Under the pieces are notes generated by a model, which saw only the letters and a list, made by a program, of their open reading frames with translations, was not told the origin of the DNA and did not search any database. DNA of 64,000 bases, from NCBI GenBank assembly GCA_964491785.1, contig CAZBGS010000003.1:1-64000 (forward strand). The letters run 5' to 3'. This document shows, one piece after another, positions 16,375-23,749 of the stretch. Each line of letters starts with the position of its first letter. The first letter of the stretch is position 1. The translations under genes and the position numbers were made by a program. The DNA is from RZZS01 sp964491785 (GTDB taxonomy: Bacteria; Pseudomonadota; Alphaproteobacteria; Micavibrionales; Micavibrionaceae).

Positions 16375-16794
16375 ATGAAAGTATCCGAGATTTACAGCCA
16401 GGACGTAGAGCTTGCGGTTCCCGATATGACCGTTCTCGAAATCGCCCGGAAGATGGAAGAAAGAAATTGCGGCAGCATACCGGTCAGGGATGATGACAGG
16501 CTTATAGGAATGGTCACAGACCGGGACATCGTCATTCGCTGTGTCGCCAAAGGCCTGGATCCCTCAACCACTACGGCACAACAGATAATGACGCCGGGAA
16601 TCCTCTATTGCTACGATGATGAAGACGCTGAAGATGTAGCAAATAATATGGCCGAAGCCAAGGTCAGACGCCTTCCGGTACTTAATCAGGACAAACGTCT
16701 GGTAGGAATAGTTTCCCTTGGCGATCTGGCTATCGGCTGCGAAGACGGCGAGATTCTTGCCGAGACCCTTGAACGTATCAGGCTTGCCGCATAA
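16375..16794 (+). CDS. Tandem CBS-domain protein
   Basis: 139 residues made of two CBS domains and nothing else. The first has CGSIPVRDDDRLIGMVTDRDIVIR and the second RRLPVLNQDKRLVGIVSLGDLA. Stand-alone CBS pairs bind adenine nucleotides and are common general-stress proteins in Alphaproteobacteria. ACAGGAG lies before the start. It converges on the candidate small RNA, whose terminator begins about 9 bases past the stop. Confidence 0.9.
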   Translation: MKVSEIYSQDVELAVPDMTVLEIARKMEERNCGSIPVRDDDRLIGMVTDRDIVIRCVAKGLDPSTTTAQQIMTPGILYCYDDEDAEDVANNMAEAKVRRLPVLNQDKRLVGIVSLGDLAIGCEDGEILAETLERIRLAA

Positions 16795-16802
16795 CAGGCA
16801 CA

Positions 16803-16829
16803 AAGAAAAACCCGTCCGTTGCGGACGGG
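16803..16829 (-). terminator. Minus-strand intrinsic terminator of the candidate small RNA
   Basis: CCCGTCCG and CGGACGGG form an 8-base stem around a 3-base loop. On the minus strand it is followed by TTTTTCTTTG; there is no T run on the plus strand. No minus-strand protein gene lies upstream of it. Confidence 0.75.
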
Positions 16830-16891
16830 AAGTTGGGGTTGATGGGGGAGTTGAATTGCCGTCGAATAGCCAGCAAATAGATATCTCAACC
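16803..16891 (-). ncRNA. Candidate stress-induced small RNA with C-rich region
   Basis: An EcfG-type promoter (16898-16923, minus strand) and a strong intrinsic terminator (16803-16829) bracket about 88 bases with no open frame and no minus-strand gene. The predicted RNA carries unpaired C-rich stretches (minus strand of 16834-16850, with runs of four and five C) of the kind that pair with Shine-Dalgarno sequences in alphaproteobacterial small RNAs. The 5' end is estimated from the promoter. It resembles in arrangement, not demonstrably in sequence, the sigma-T-dependent small RNA GsrN of Caulobacter. Confidence 0.6.
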
Positions 16892-16897
16892 AGTTCT

Positions 16898-16923
16898 AAC
16901 CGTGCAATTCGAGTATTTGTTCC
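16898..16923 (-). promoter_or_regulatory. EcfG-type promoter facing the candidate small RNA
   Basis: Minus strand GGAAC (plus-strand 16919-16923), 17 bases, GGTT. It points away from the lipid kinase gene and towards the orphan terminator. Confidence 0.7.
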
Positions 16924-16967
16924 CTTTTGCCTGAAATTTCCCCCCGATTAGAAATCCTGCAATGTCA

Positions 16968-16992
16968 GGAACCTGTAGTAATTATTTTAGTT
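16968..16992 (+). promoter_or_regulatory. EcfG-type promoter of the lipid kinase gene
   Basis: GGAAC (16968-16972), 17 bases, GTTTGAT. The start ATG is at 17003, so the leader is very short. Confidence 0.75.
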
Positions 16993-17002
16993 TGATGGGT
17001 TA

Positions 17003-17950
17003 ATGAATAAAAAATTTAATCTGGTTATTAACCGTCGCTCCGGGATACTGGTATCCGGTGGGAAGGCGGATCTTACAAATAAGCTTGAGAAACATCTTGA
17101 TGAGCGTCTCCAGACCGTTTCATTCGTCGAACCGAGTGAATTTTCTGGTTTTATCGATTATTTATCAGATACTTCTCCACTGCCGATCCTGATCGGCGGC
17201 GGAGACGGCACCGCGCTTTCAGCCGCCAAAATCCTGAAAGAAAAATCCATCCCGATCGGCATACTGCCGCTCGGCACCATGAACCTGCTGGCGCAGGATC
17301 TGGGCATTCCGGTCGACCTTGAAGACGCCATTTCCGCCTATGCCGGAAACCTTCAGACCGATCTGATCGATGTCGGCAATGTTAACGGAAATCTTTTCCT
17401 GTGCAGCGCCATCTTTGGCTTTGTCCCGGAAACCTCGATAAAAAGAGAAAAAATGCGTGCCGAAAAAAGTATCCGAACCTGGGCCGAACTGATCGCCACA
17501 CTCGCCCGCAGCATCGCCGGAACCGAACCTAAACAACTCATGTTGCAATATGACGGGGAATCCTTTGAAGTCAGCTCGGATGCCGTAGTCGTCAGCAACA
17601 ACAGCTACATCGAAAACCCTCAGAAACCGGGAGACAGACTTCTAAGGCCGTCATTGAAAAACGGCAAGCTGGGAACCTATATCGCAAGACCTCAAAGTAT
17701 TGCCGAAAACCTTCGACTGCTTTTCAGAGTATGGAAAGGCAACTGGCAGGAGGATTCCAGCATTATAACCTTTGAAAGCGAACATCTCAGATTATGGCCG
17801 GACGGCAAAACCAGAGAAGGTTCCGAAATTCTGCTATCTCTTGACGGTGAACCGGTTACGTTTCACTCGCCTCTCGATTTCAGGATTGAAAAATCGGCGC
17901 TCAGAGTAATCTTCCCCGCCCGCCCGCCTGACGATATTCCGCCCGGTTAA
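17003..17950 (+). CDS. Diacylglycerol kinase-family lipid kinase
   Basis: 315 residues with the DAGK catalytic signature: NRRSG near the N-terminus, the nucleotide loop PILIGGGDGTALSAA, and LPLGTMNLLAQDLGIP. The C-terminal lobe is beta rich. The family phosphorylates diacylglycerol, sphingoid bases or related lipids at the inner membrane. It starts just after an EcfG-type promoter and is followed 3 bases later by a metallophosphoesterase, so a stress-induced lipid-signal or lipid-turnover pair is plausible. Confidence 0.88.
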   Translation: MNKKFNLVINRRSGILVSGGKADLTNKLEKHLDERLQTVSFVEPSEFSGFIDYLSDTSPLPILIGGGDGTALSAAKILKEKSIPIGILPLGTMNLLAQDLGIPVDLEDAISAYAGNLQTDLIDVGNVNGNLFLCSAIFGFVPETSIKREKMRAEKSIRTWAELIATLARSIAGTEPKQLMLQYDGESFEVSSDAVVVSNNSYIENPQKPGDRLLRPSLKNGKLGTYIARPQSIAENLRLLFRVWKGNWQEDSSIITFESEHLRLWPDGKTREGSEILLSLDGEPVTFHSPLDFRIEKSALRVIFPARPPDDIPPG

Positions 17951-17953
17951 CCC

Positions 17954-18751
17954 ATGCTGATTTTTCATGCCTCAGATTTACATTTTGGAAAAAGCAGCCC
18001 GCTGGTAGTCGAGCGTCTGCGCGAGGAAATTGAAAAAATCAAACCCGACCTCGTAGTACTGAGCGGAGACTTCACTCAAATAGGCAGTCGCCGGGAATTC
18101 CGCCTGGCAAGCGACTTGATCCGGGACATACGTCGTCCTGTCTTCACGGTTCCCGGCAATCACGACATCCCAAGAAGCATTGAAAGGTTTTTTACCCCCT
18201 ATGCCAGATACCGGAAATACATAAACCCTGTCCTCGACCATGTATACGAAACCGAAGAACTTTATATGGTAGGAATAAATACCGCAAGGCCGATCCTGCC
18301 TCACTGGAACTGGGCTCATGGAATGGTTTCAAAAAAGCAGATCAATTTCATCAATAACAACTTCAGTAAAGCGCCTCCTCATAAACTGAAATCACTGGTA
18401 TGTCACCATCCTTTACTTGCGGCAAAGGAAGCTCCGATCGACTCGATCGTCTGGCGGGATCGGCAACTGGTTAGAATCCTCATCGACCTGCGTGTTGATC
18501 TTGTAATGACCGGACACATCCACCACGCCACGGTAACCCTGACAGGAGGCGACAATCAACTTGCATCCATCGGCGCCGCGTCTGCGACTTCAACCAGGCT
18601 CCGCCGGCACGGCAACGGTTACAACCTGATATCTGTCACGCCGGAAACCATCATCGTACATCTTAAGGAACTGGACGGAAATAAATTCATTGTTATGCAG
18701 ACCCACGAACTTAATAGGAACCAGCCTGACGCTGATCGCGTTGAGACATGA
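17954..18751 (+). CDS. Calcineurin-like metallophosphoesterase (CpdA-like)
   Basis: 265 residues with all metallophosphoesterase blocks in order: ASDLHFGKSS (D, H), LSGDFTQIG (GD), PGNHDIP (GNHD), VCHHPLL and MTGHIHHA (GHxH). The binuclear metal site is complete. The closest named relatives are cyclic-nucleotide phosphodiesterases such as CpdA, but lipid pyrophosphatases share the fold, and the operon with a lipid kinase makes a lipid phosphate substrate equally possible. Confidence 0.88.
   Translation: MLIFHASDLHFGKSSPLVVERLREEIEKIKPDLVVLSGDFTQIGSRREFRLASDLIRDIRRPVFTVPGNHDIPRSIERFFTPYARYRKYINPVLDHVYETEELYMVGINTARPILPHWNWAHGMVSKKQINFINNNFSKAPPHKLKSLVCHHPLLAAKEAPIDSIVWRDRQLVRILIDLRVDLVMTGHIHHATVTLTGGDNQLASIGAASATSTRLRRHGNGYNLISVTPETIIVHLKELDGNKFIVMQTHELNRNQPDADRVET
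18717..18742 (+). promoter_or_regulatory. EcfG-type promoter of the small acidic lipoprotein
   Basis: GGAAC (18717-18721), 17 bases, CGTT (18739-18742), lying inside the 3' end of the phosphoesterase gene. It places the transcript start upstream of ATG 18772. Confidence 0.75.
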
Positions 18752-18771
18752 AAACAGCAAGGAGAATTAGT

Positions 18772-18945
18772 ATGATGAATTACATGAAGATAATAATTGG
18801 CGCCGCAGTTTTGCTTTCGGCCCCGCTTGCCCTGGCAGCATGTGATAATGACGGCGCGTTTGAGGAAACGGGTGAAAAACTGGATGAAGCTGCGGACGAA
18901 GTAGGCGACGCCCTTACCAACAGAGAAGAACCGACAAATCGCTAA
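18772..18945 (+). CDS. Small acidic stress lipoprotein
   Basis: 57 residues. The lipobox is LALAAC after a hydrophobic leader (MKIIIGAAVLLSAP), followed by an acidic helix (GEKLDEAADEVGDALTN). The frame is open from 18748, but ATG 18772 follows AAGGAG and lies downstream of the promoter at 18717-18742. Similar short lipoproteins of unknown role recur in alphaproteobacterial stress regulons. Confidence 0.75.
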   Translation: MMNYMKIIIGAAVLLSAPLALAACDNDGAFEETGEKLDEAADEVGDALTNREEPTNR

Positions 18946-18955
18946 ATAGAGTCAC

Positions 18956-18995
18956 AAGGTTGGCCATACATACAAATTTACCCATGGCCGACCTT
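18956..18995. terminator. Inverted repeat between convergent lipoprotein genes
   Basis: AAGGTTGGCCAT pairs with ATGGCCGACCTT across a 16-base loop, with one mismatch. It lies between the convergent genes at 18945 and 19013. No clear T run follows, so the terminator role is inferred. Confidence 0.45.
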
Positions 18996-19012
18996 GTACT
19001 CATTCCTGTTTA

Positions 19013-19252
19013 TTAATCCCAGAACCGGAACCTTTCAAAGTCCCCCTCTTCCGTCAACGCGCCTGTAGCCGCCCCGGCCGCCCCGCCGAGTGCTGCGCCG
19101 GTACCTATGCCTGTATTAGTAATGGCTCCCGTGGCGGCGCCAACACCCGCGCCGATACCTGCGCCCGTCAAAGCCCTGTCCCGCTTGTCAGTTCCGCACG
19201 CGGCCACAGCCAATAATAACGGCAGCAGCAAAATTAGCTTGTAAAATTTCAT
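19013..19252 (-). CDS. Glycine-zipper lipoprotein
   Basis: 79 residues with the lipobox LAVAAC and a Gly/Ala-zipper domain (GAGIGAGVGAATGAITN and a second copy GTGAALGGAAGAATGAL) that would form a membrane hairpin, as in OsmB and YMGG-like proteins. It ends in an acidic aromatic tail. AAGGAG precedes the start and an EcfG-type promoter lies upstream at 19288-19312. OsmB itself is stress induced in E. coli, which fits. Confidence 0.85.
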   Translation of the reverse strand: MKFYKLILLLPLLLAVAACGTDKRDRALTGAGIGAGVGAATGAITNTGIGTGAALGGAAGAATGALTEEGDFERFRFWD

Positions 19253-19287
19253 CTATTGCTCCTTGATTTATCAATTCAATAAGAACC

Positions 19288-19312
19288 AACAGGTTTGAAT
19301 TATCGTGGTTCC
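19288..19312 (-). promoter_or_regulatory. EcfG-type promoter of the glycine-zipper lipoprotein
   Basis: Minus strand GGAAC, 17 bases, GTT, ending 35 bases before the start at 19252. Confidence 0.75.
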
Positions 19313-19325
19313 TGTTATTCAGTTA

Positions 19326-19769
19326 TCAGTGCCCTGGATGACTATTTTTCAACGACACCAGCTTTTCTCTAAGCCGCCTTGAATGCCCGATCGACTGCTG
19401 CATAAGATCCACAAGCCTGAAATCACCAGCACCTTTTATTTCGGACAGGATTTTATTCATTTCCATTTCGCTCAGGTAAATGCTGCACAGCAATCCGGAA
19501 TATTCCACGGGACATTGCTCATCTACCCAGATTTGCTGACGGCGAAAAACACTGCTGAAATACTCCGAAGGACTTTTCCCCCAGCCCCGCAGAAACCTGG
19601 AAACCTCCATTACTATCACGCTTCTTTCCTCGGCCGCTTTTGATAAAAGGTATTGTAGTTCCTCATCTTCGGTCTTGTTCTGGGCGATATCGCAATAAAC
19701 TCTCGATTGCTCGCAAAGCCGAAGCAGATCAGTCATGCTGGATAAAATATCTTGATTAATCTGTTCCAT
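19326..19769 (-). CDS. Ferritin-like four-helix protein (DUF2383-like)
   Basis: 147 residues, almost all helical. The pattern LLRLCEQSRVYCDIAQNKTEDEELQYLLSKAAEER resembles the first helices of PA2169/DUF2383-type four-helix bundles, which are stress associated, but the match is by eye and the metal ligands are not evident. It lies between stress genes but shows no EcfG promoter of its own. Confidence 0.5.
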   Translation of the reverse strand: MEQINQDILSSMTDLLRLCEQSRVYCDIAQNKTEDEELQYLLSKAAEERSVIVMEVSRFLRGWGKSPSEYFSSVFRRQQIWVDEQCPVEYSGLLCSIYLSEMEMNKILSEIKGAGDFRLVDLMQQSIGHSRRLREKLVSLKNSHPGH

Positions 19770-19878
19770 TTAACACGTTGCAGCCGCTAAACGACATTAT
19801 TTAGGTCATACAAACATTACTAACCATTAAAGGGGTCTTTAAGTTTCTCGCCCTTTGAATTCCTTCAGTTTGATCCCT

Positions 19879-19903
19879 GGAACATAGCCCGAAAAAAAAC
19901 GTT
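19879..19903 (+). promoter_or_regulatory. EcfG-type promoter of the 19935-21237 operon
   Basis: GGAAC (19879-19883), 16 bases, CGTT (19900-19903): an exact consensus match 32 bases before the ATG at 19935. Confidence 0.8.
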
Positions 19904-19934
19904 GGCTAAATATCAATAAGGGGTGCCGGAATAA

Positions 19935-20222
19935 ATGAAGCAATTATTTGTCATAGCCATATTCTTGTCCATTCTTTTCCAGTTTAGCGAAAGCTACGGA
20001 AAGACAAGCAGCAGAATAGATATACTTGAGACTCTGATTTCAGGTGAAAATATGTATATCGACGCTTCGATTCCCGGAGATTTCCTCGAAGAACTGGAAC
20101 AAGCCATGGATCCCGGAACCTCACGTAACAGGGCCTTAATGATAGAGGAGAGAAAAAATGACACTGAGGAAAACAAAAGAAGTGGGGAACGTGATATACG
20201 CATGCTTTGGGAAACCGGGTAA
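19935..20222 (+). CDS. Small secreted protein, function unknown
   Basis: 95 residues with a signal peptide (MKQLFVIAIFLSILFQFSES) and a charged helical body (EELEQAMDPGTSRNRALMIEERKN). I do not recognise the family. A weak GGGGTG lies upstream and a consensus EcfG promoter precedes it. The C-terminal third overlaps another frame that has a better ribosome site (20158). Confidence 0.55.
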   Translation: MKQLFVIAIFLSILFQFSESYGKTSSRIDILETLISGENMYIDASIPGDFLEELEQAMDPGTSRNRALMIEERKNDTEENKRSGERDIRMLWETG

Positions 20223-20352
20223 TGGCCGCACAATACAGAATACCTGTCAGGAGGATGTTCTTGTCGATTTCTTCCATCATAACCCTGACTCTCCGATAAA
20301 TCTGAGCGGAGCGAAATATTACACAAATTATTTTGGAGACGAGGTATCGTAG
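20158..20352 (+). CDS. Possible overlapping 64-residue protein
   Basis: This frame starts inside the preceding gene after GAGGAGAG and ends 3 bases before the PRC-barrel-like gene. The 64 residues contain no recognised domain, and Cys, His and Tyr are unusually frequent. The ribosome site and tight downstream spacing favour translation; the 65-base overlap with the upstream gene and lack of known relatives argue against. It could instead be a leader that couples translation of the TTG-started gene. Confidence 0.35.
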   Translation: MTLRKTKEVGNVIYACFGKPGNGRTIQNTCQEDVLVDFFHHNPDSPINLSGAKYYTNYFGDEVS

Positions 20353-20355
20353 CCT

Positions 20356-21237
20356 TTGAACGAAGAGCCGGATAAAAAATTTCAGAAAATAGACGAGACA
20401 CCATGGACTGAAAATCCCCGGATCGCGCAAAGAGCTTTTTGGGGTATCGCTCTGCTTGCCGCTACTATAATTGCGATCGGTTTGTTTGCGCTCAAGTCAG
20501 AGGAGGCAACCGGTGGCAACATAGTAAACGATATAGTCAATCGCATTGGCAATAAAAGCAGACTGGCCATCAATCGCGCCATGAATACAGTTGAGCCTGT
20601 AACAAAAACAGGTACCTCGAACGCTTTGATAACCGCCGGAATGGCTCAGGATACAGTCATAAGTCCCTCGCCCCCGACTCCTGCTCCTCCTCCGGCGCTG
20701 CCGTTAAGAAATTCGCTAAGCGGACTTCTCGAAAAGCCGGCCTTCGACGAAACCCTTCAAATTAGAGGCATAGTGGAAGACGTGCTTGTAGACGGGGCTG
20801 ACGGCCAGGCCCGCATGATTATCGTCAGATCCCCGGAACGCGACCAGAGAGTTGCATTTGATTATTCAGCAATTATGACCCGTAATGACGAGGGCGTGGT
20901 GATGTCGCGCAGTGCCAGACCCGACGCTTTTGAATATGCGCGGGTCTTCAGTGCAGAAAATGAACCCGTCAGTCTGAGGATCCTCACCGGCAGCGACATT
21001 CTTGATGTGGATGGCAATGTAATCGGCACAGTGACAAACGTTACCTTTGATGAAGATATGGCGGATCAGATATTCTTCTCGGTAGCCGACCCAAATCCCG
21101 AAGACGAGAATGTAAGCGGACTGTACTATCAAATACCATTCGGCAATATCCGAATCCGCACGGATCCTGGGGGATATAATGTACAACTTGACGAGGAGCA
21201 GACAGCTCACATAGCAAGAACCATTCTGCCCCAGTAA
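20356..21237 (+). CDS. Membrane-anchored PRC-barrel-like protein
   Basis: 293 residues: a short cytoplasmic head, one membrane helix (GIALLAATIIAIGLFAL), a Pro-rich linker near residue 100 (PSPPTPAPPPALPL), then two PRC-barrel-like repeats, the second with RILTGSDILDVDGNVIGTV. PRC-barrel proteins recur in alphaproteobacterial stress loci, with unknown ligands. The start is TTG at 20356; GGAG lies further upstream than usual. Last gene of the operon driven from 19879. Confidence 0.65.
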   Translation: MNEEPDKKFQKIDETPWTENPRIAQRAFWGIALLAATIIAIGLFALKSEEATGGNIVNDIVNRIGNKSRLAINRAMNTVEPVTKTGTSNALITAGMAQDTVISPSPPTPAPPPALPLRNSLSGLLEKPAFDETLQIRGIVEDVLVDGADGQARMIIVRSPERDQRVAFDYSAIMTRNDEGVVMSRSARPDAFEYARVFSAENEPVSLRILTGSDILDVDGNVIGTVTNVTFDEDMADQIFFSVADPNPEDENVSGLYYQIPFGNIRIRTDPGGYNVQLDEEQTAHIARTILPQ

Positions 21238-21255
21238 TCCTTGTATTAGTTGCAG

Positions 21256-21396
21256 CTATCGAGTCTCGTCCTGAATTCCTTCACCTGCCGCTTCCAGATC
21301 GCGCCCGAAACCCTCCATCGTATTGCACGCCGATACGCTCCCGGCAGCAAGCATAAGCAAAACGACAGTTAATAAGATTTTCGCCTTGTTATTCAT
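21256..21396 (-). CDS. Entericidin-like lipoprotein
   Basis: 46 residues. A leader (AKILLTVVLLMLAAGS) ends in the lipobox VSAC and is followed by NTMEGFGRDLEAAGEGIQD, the entericidin A/B signature. Entericidins are small stress-regulated lipoproteins. The start at 21396 is chosen over the open frame to 21441 because GAGAGGAGA sits just upstream. An EcfG-type promoter lies at 21437-21461. Confidence 0.88.
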   Translation of the reverse strand: MNNKAKILLTVVLLMLAAGSVSACNTMEGFGRDLEAAGEGIQDETR

Positions 21397-21436
21397 ATAT
21401 ATCTCCTCTCTTTCTTTAATTCTTACTCTCATAAAC

Positions 21437-21461
21437 AACATTTCGAAATCAGGGTCGTTCC
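21437..21461 (-). promoter_or_regulatory. EcfG-type promoter of the entericidin gene
   Basis: Minus strand GGAAC, 17 bases, GTTGTT, 40 bases before the start. Confidence 0.75.
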
Positions 21462-21472
21462 CCGCAGGATGA

Positions 21473-21913
21473 TTACTTTAATCTTTCTCCAGCAATGAAA
21501 CCGGCCAGAACGGCCAAAATCATCGCTGTCTTCGGGTTCTCACAAACCGGCCGTTTTATTTCATCCACCAGATCTCCGGACATAAGATCAGCAAGCTGCT
21601 CTGCCCGTAACCTTGCAGCAACCTCCTGCCTTGCTTTTCCCCTGTTCATAATTCCGAGAGCTGAAAAAATCATGAGAACTGACACTATTATCAGGAAGAA
21701 ACCTGATAATAGTGCGGCTCTGGCATCCCCTATCTGCGGCTCAAGCCACAGATACAAGGCTACGCCCAAAACGATGATTCCCGAGAAGATTAGGTATCCT
21801 GAAAAAAAGATGATTCCCGCTCCGGCAAAATTGTTACGGTGACTGCTCTGCCCGCTGTATGCCAAAGCGGCCTGAATCAAAGCCTGTTTCAGAACCGACG
21901 TTAAACCTGACAT
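21473..21913 (-). CDS. DUF1469/phage-holin-like membrane protein
   Basis: 146 residues with two long membrane helices in the middle (AGIIFFSGYLIFSGIIVLGVALYL and LLSGFFLIIVSVLMIFSAL) and a final short hydrophobic segment (AMILAVLAGFIAGERLK). This is the actinobacterial/proteobacterial holin-superfamily pattern (DUF1469) usually encoded with a DUF883-like protein, as here. It is not evidence for a phage. CGGAGAT precedes ATG 21913; the upstream stop is 6 bases away. Confidence 0.7.
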   Translation of the reverse strand: MSGLTSVLKQALIQAALAYSGQSSHRNNFAGAGIIFFSGYLIFSGIIVLGVALYLWLEPQIGDARAALLSGFFLIIVSVLMIFSALGIMNRGKARQEVAARLRAEQLADLMSGDLVDEIKRPVCENPKTAMILAVLAGFIAGERLK

Positions 21914-21916
21914 CAA

Positions 21917-22174
21917 TTATCTCCGGTGCAGCAGCGCGCTTGTGACAAGCCCCCCCGCAAATGCAACCAGAAGACTTTGCCCCGGGTACTCCTTAACCCT
22001 CTTTTCCAGTTTGAAGGCGGCTTCCCTGCTTCTCTCGCCAAGGATATGCACCTGCTCGTTGGCGCCCGTGCTTACGTCATGTTTTACTGATTTGCTAAGC
22101 GAAACTACATTGCGTCTTAAAGATTCGATATCTTTGCGAATATCATCAAGTTCGTCGTAACGTGCTTTATTCAT
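21917..22174 (-). CDS. DUF883/ElaB-like membrane-anchored protein
   Basis: 85 residues: a helical coiled-coil-like N-terminal part (DDIRKDIESLRRNVVSLSKSV), an amphipathic stretch, and a C-terminal Gly-rich helix with YPGQSLLVAFAGGLVTSALLHRR. This is the DUF883/YqjD pattern of stationary-phase inner-membrane proteins. ATG 22174 follows CGGAGAAA; the frame open to 22219 lacks a ribosome site. It forms a two-gene operon with the holin-like gene. Confidence 0.75.
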   Translation of the reverse strand: MNKARYDELDDIRKDIESLRRNVVSLSKSVKHDVSTGANEQVHILGERSREAAFKLEKRVKEYPGQSLLVAFAGGLVTSALLHRR

Positions 22175-22218
22175 TCTGAATTTCTCCGAATTGCTTGTTT
22201 TACCTCTCGGTAACAACA

Positions 22219-22243
22219 AACAGGTCGTGAACGCGCAAGTTCC
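22219..22243 (-). promoter_or_regulatory. EcfG-type promoter of the DUF883-DUF1469 pair
   Basis: Minus strand GGAAC, 17 bases, GTTTGTT, 44 bases before the start at 22174. Confidence 0.75.
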
Positions 22244-22251
22244 GGAAACCT

Positions 22252-22992
22252 TCAGGAAGCAACCTTTTTTACATCGCCGATGAACATGTAGCCAACGCCC
22301 CGAACTGTCTTGATAAACCTGGGCGATCGCGGATCGTCACCCAGCTTTCGCCGCAGGCGGTTGATCTGGATATCAAGAGCGCGATCAAAGGAATCGTACT
22401 CCTCGCCGCGGGTAATGTCGAACAGGTGATCGCGGGACAACGCCCTGTTGGCGGAGTCTACCATAACCTTAAGCAACTTGAATTCACCTGTAGTGAGCGG
22501 TACAGGATCGTTCTGCGGATTGTAGATTTCATAGCGGCTGCAATCCATCCGCCACCCGTTAAATTCAATGATGTCCTTATATTTGACCGGCGATTTGACT
22601 GCCTCGGCATTTTCGTTCTGCATAGCAGGGGCCGCTCGCCGAAGTACGGTCTTAATTCGCGCCGACAACTCCCTTAAATGAAAGGGCTTAGTGATATAAT
22701 CGTCAGCGCCCATTTCCAGACCTACAACACGATCGGCCGTTTCCCCTTTGCCGCTTACGACAATCACAGGGGCCTTCGAAATAACCCGGATCTGCCCTAA
22801 CAAGGCAAGCCCGTTAAAATCAGGCAGAACCATATCGAGAAGTATTACATCAACAGGACTTTCCCCAAGAATTGCAAGCGCTTCAGCACCGGTTTCGGCG
22901 GTGATGACTTTATTGTTCTCATCCTCAAGATACTGTTTTACCATTTTTAGTATCTGAGGGTCGTCATCAATAACAAGCACTTCCCAATTCAT
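22252..22992 (-). CDS. OmpR-family response regulator
   Basis: 246 residues. The receiver domain has the acidic pair (VIDDDPQIL), the phosphoacceptor in VILLDMVLPDFNG and the conserved Lys in ITKPFHLRELSARI. The C-terminal winged helix has DPVPLTTGEFKLLKVMV and INRLRRKLGDDPRSPRFIKTVRGVGYMF. It is a DNA-binding transcription factor. No histidine kinase is adjacent, so it is an orphan within the window. It is not a PhyR: it has a DNA-binding domain and no sigma-like domain. Confidence 0.92.
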   Translation of the reverse strand: MNWEVLVIDDDPQILKMVKQYLEDENNKVITAETGAEALAILGESPVDVILLDMVLPDFNGLALLGQIRVISKAPVIVVSGKGETADRVVGLEMGADDYITKPFHLRELSARIKTVLRRAAPAMQNENAEAVKSPVKYKDIIEFNGWRMDCSRYEIYNPQNDPVPLTTGEFKLLKVMVDSANRALSRDHLFDITRGEEYDSFDRALDIQINRLRRKLGDDPRSPRFIKTVRGVGYMFIGDVKKVAS

Positions 22993-23089
22993 TGTGCAAA
23001 ACCCAATTCTATATATTGCAACTCCAAAAAAAATTAACTCTGTCTTTTATAAATCATGATTCGTCTTTGTTACAAACTATTTCTTTTAA

Positions 23090-23114
23090 GAAACATCGCA
23101 GTCATACGCCTGTT
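23090..23114 (+). promoter_or_regulatory. Possible autoregulatory EcfG-type promoter of the sigma factor
   Basis: GAAAC (one mismatch to GGAAC), 17 bases, GTT, 55 bases before the start at 23170. EcfG-type sigma factors commonly activate their own gene. Confidence 0.45.
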
Positions 23115-23169
23115 ACACACCCTATCTAAATAATTATCAGCCACAGAAAAAACAGGAGGAGCTGAAATC

Positions 23170-23727
23170 ATGGCTTTTAAACATGATGAACTAGTATACG
23201 AAATTGACAAGCTCAGACAATTCGCCCGCAAGCTTTGCCGGAATAAGGATGAAGCTGAGGATTTGCTTCAGGCAACAGTATTAAGAGCTTTGGAAAAAAG
23301 GCATTTATTCGAAGAGGGCACCGACCTCTTCGCGTGGACGTCCAAAATGATGTTTAATCTTTTTGCTACCCAGTACCGCAGAAGAGTAAAATTTGAAACT
23401 CAATATGATTGCGAAGAACTTATTAAATCGCAGTCAGTTGACGCCTCACAGGAAAAGAAAGCCGAACTTCAAAGAGTAGGCGAAGCCCTCAAGACTCTTT
23501 CCGAGGATCATCGCGATGTTCTTATCATGGTCTGCGTTCACGGCATGGCCTATGAACAGGTCGCGGGAAATCTCAACATCCCTGTAGGAACCGTAAGATC
23601 CCGCCTTTCCAGGGCAAGGGAGAAGCTTAAAGTACAACTTGAAGAAGGTGTATACGGAGAATTCAGGAATGATGACTTCACCTATGAAGACCTGCAGTCA
23701 AGACAGCATTCCATCAGCGCCGCCTGA
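23170..23727 (+). CDS. ecfG: ECF RNA polymerase sigma factor, EcfG (ECF15)-like
   Basis: 185 residues with sigma region 2 (LRQFARKLCRNKDEAEDLLQ then TVLRALEKRHLF and LFAWTSKMMFNLF) and region 4 (LSEDHRDVLIMVCVHGMAYE followed by IPVGTVRSRLSRAREKL). Region 2 with the FEEGTDLFAW stretch resembles EcfG, the general-stress sigma of Alphaproteobacteria. Strong AGGAGG before the start. The EcfG-type promoters around it support the assignment. PhyR and NepR, its usual partner-switch controls, are not in the window. Confidence 0.78.
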   Translation: MAFKHDELVYEIDKLRQFARKLCRNKDEAEDLLQATVLRALEKRHLFEEGTDLFAWTSKMMFNLFATQYRRRVKFETQYDCEELIKSQSVDASQEKKAELQRVGEALKTLSEDHRDVLIMVCVHGMAYEQVAGNLNIPVGTVRSRLSRAREKLKVQLEEGVYGEFRNDDFTYEDLQSRQHSISAA

Positions 23728-23749
23728 TAAAGCAGCGCGTAAAAGAATT

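Noticed and set aside
18664..18693. GGAAC near the 3' end of the phosphoesterase gene
   Set aside because: The next GTT is 20 bases away, and the better site at 18717-18742 explains the downstream gene.
21473..21913. Prophage signal from the holin-like gene, together with tail-fibre-like motifs in the pilin operon
   Set aside because: The holin-like family is a common chromosomal stress pair with DUF883, and the tail-fibre-like motif sits in prepilins. No capsid, terminase or integrase is present.
22252..22992. PhyR, the EcfG anti-anti-sigma factor
   Set aside because: The receiver is N-terminal and the output is an OmpR winged helix, whereas PhyR has an N-terminal sigma-like domain.
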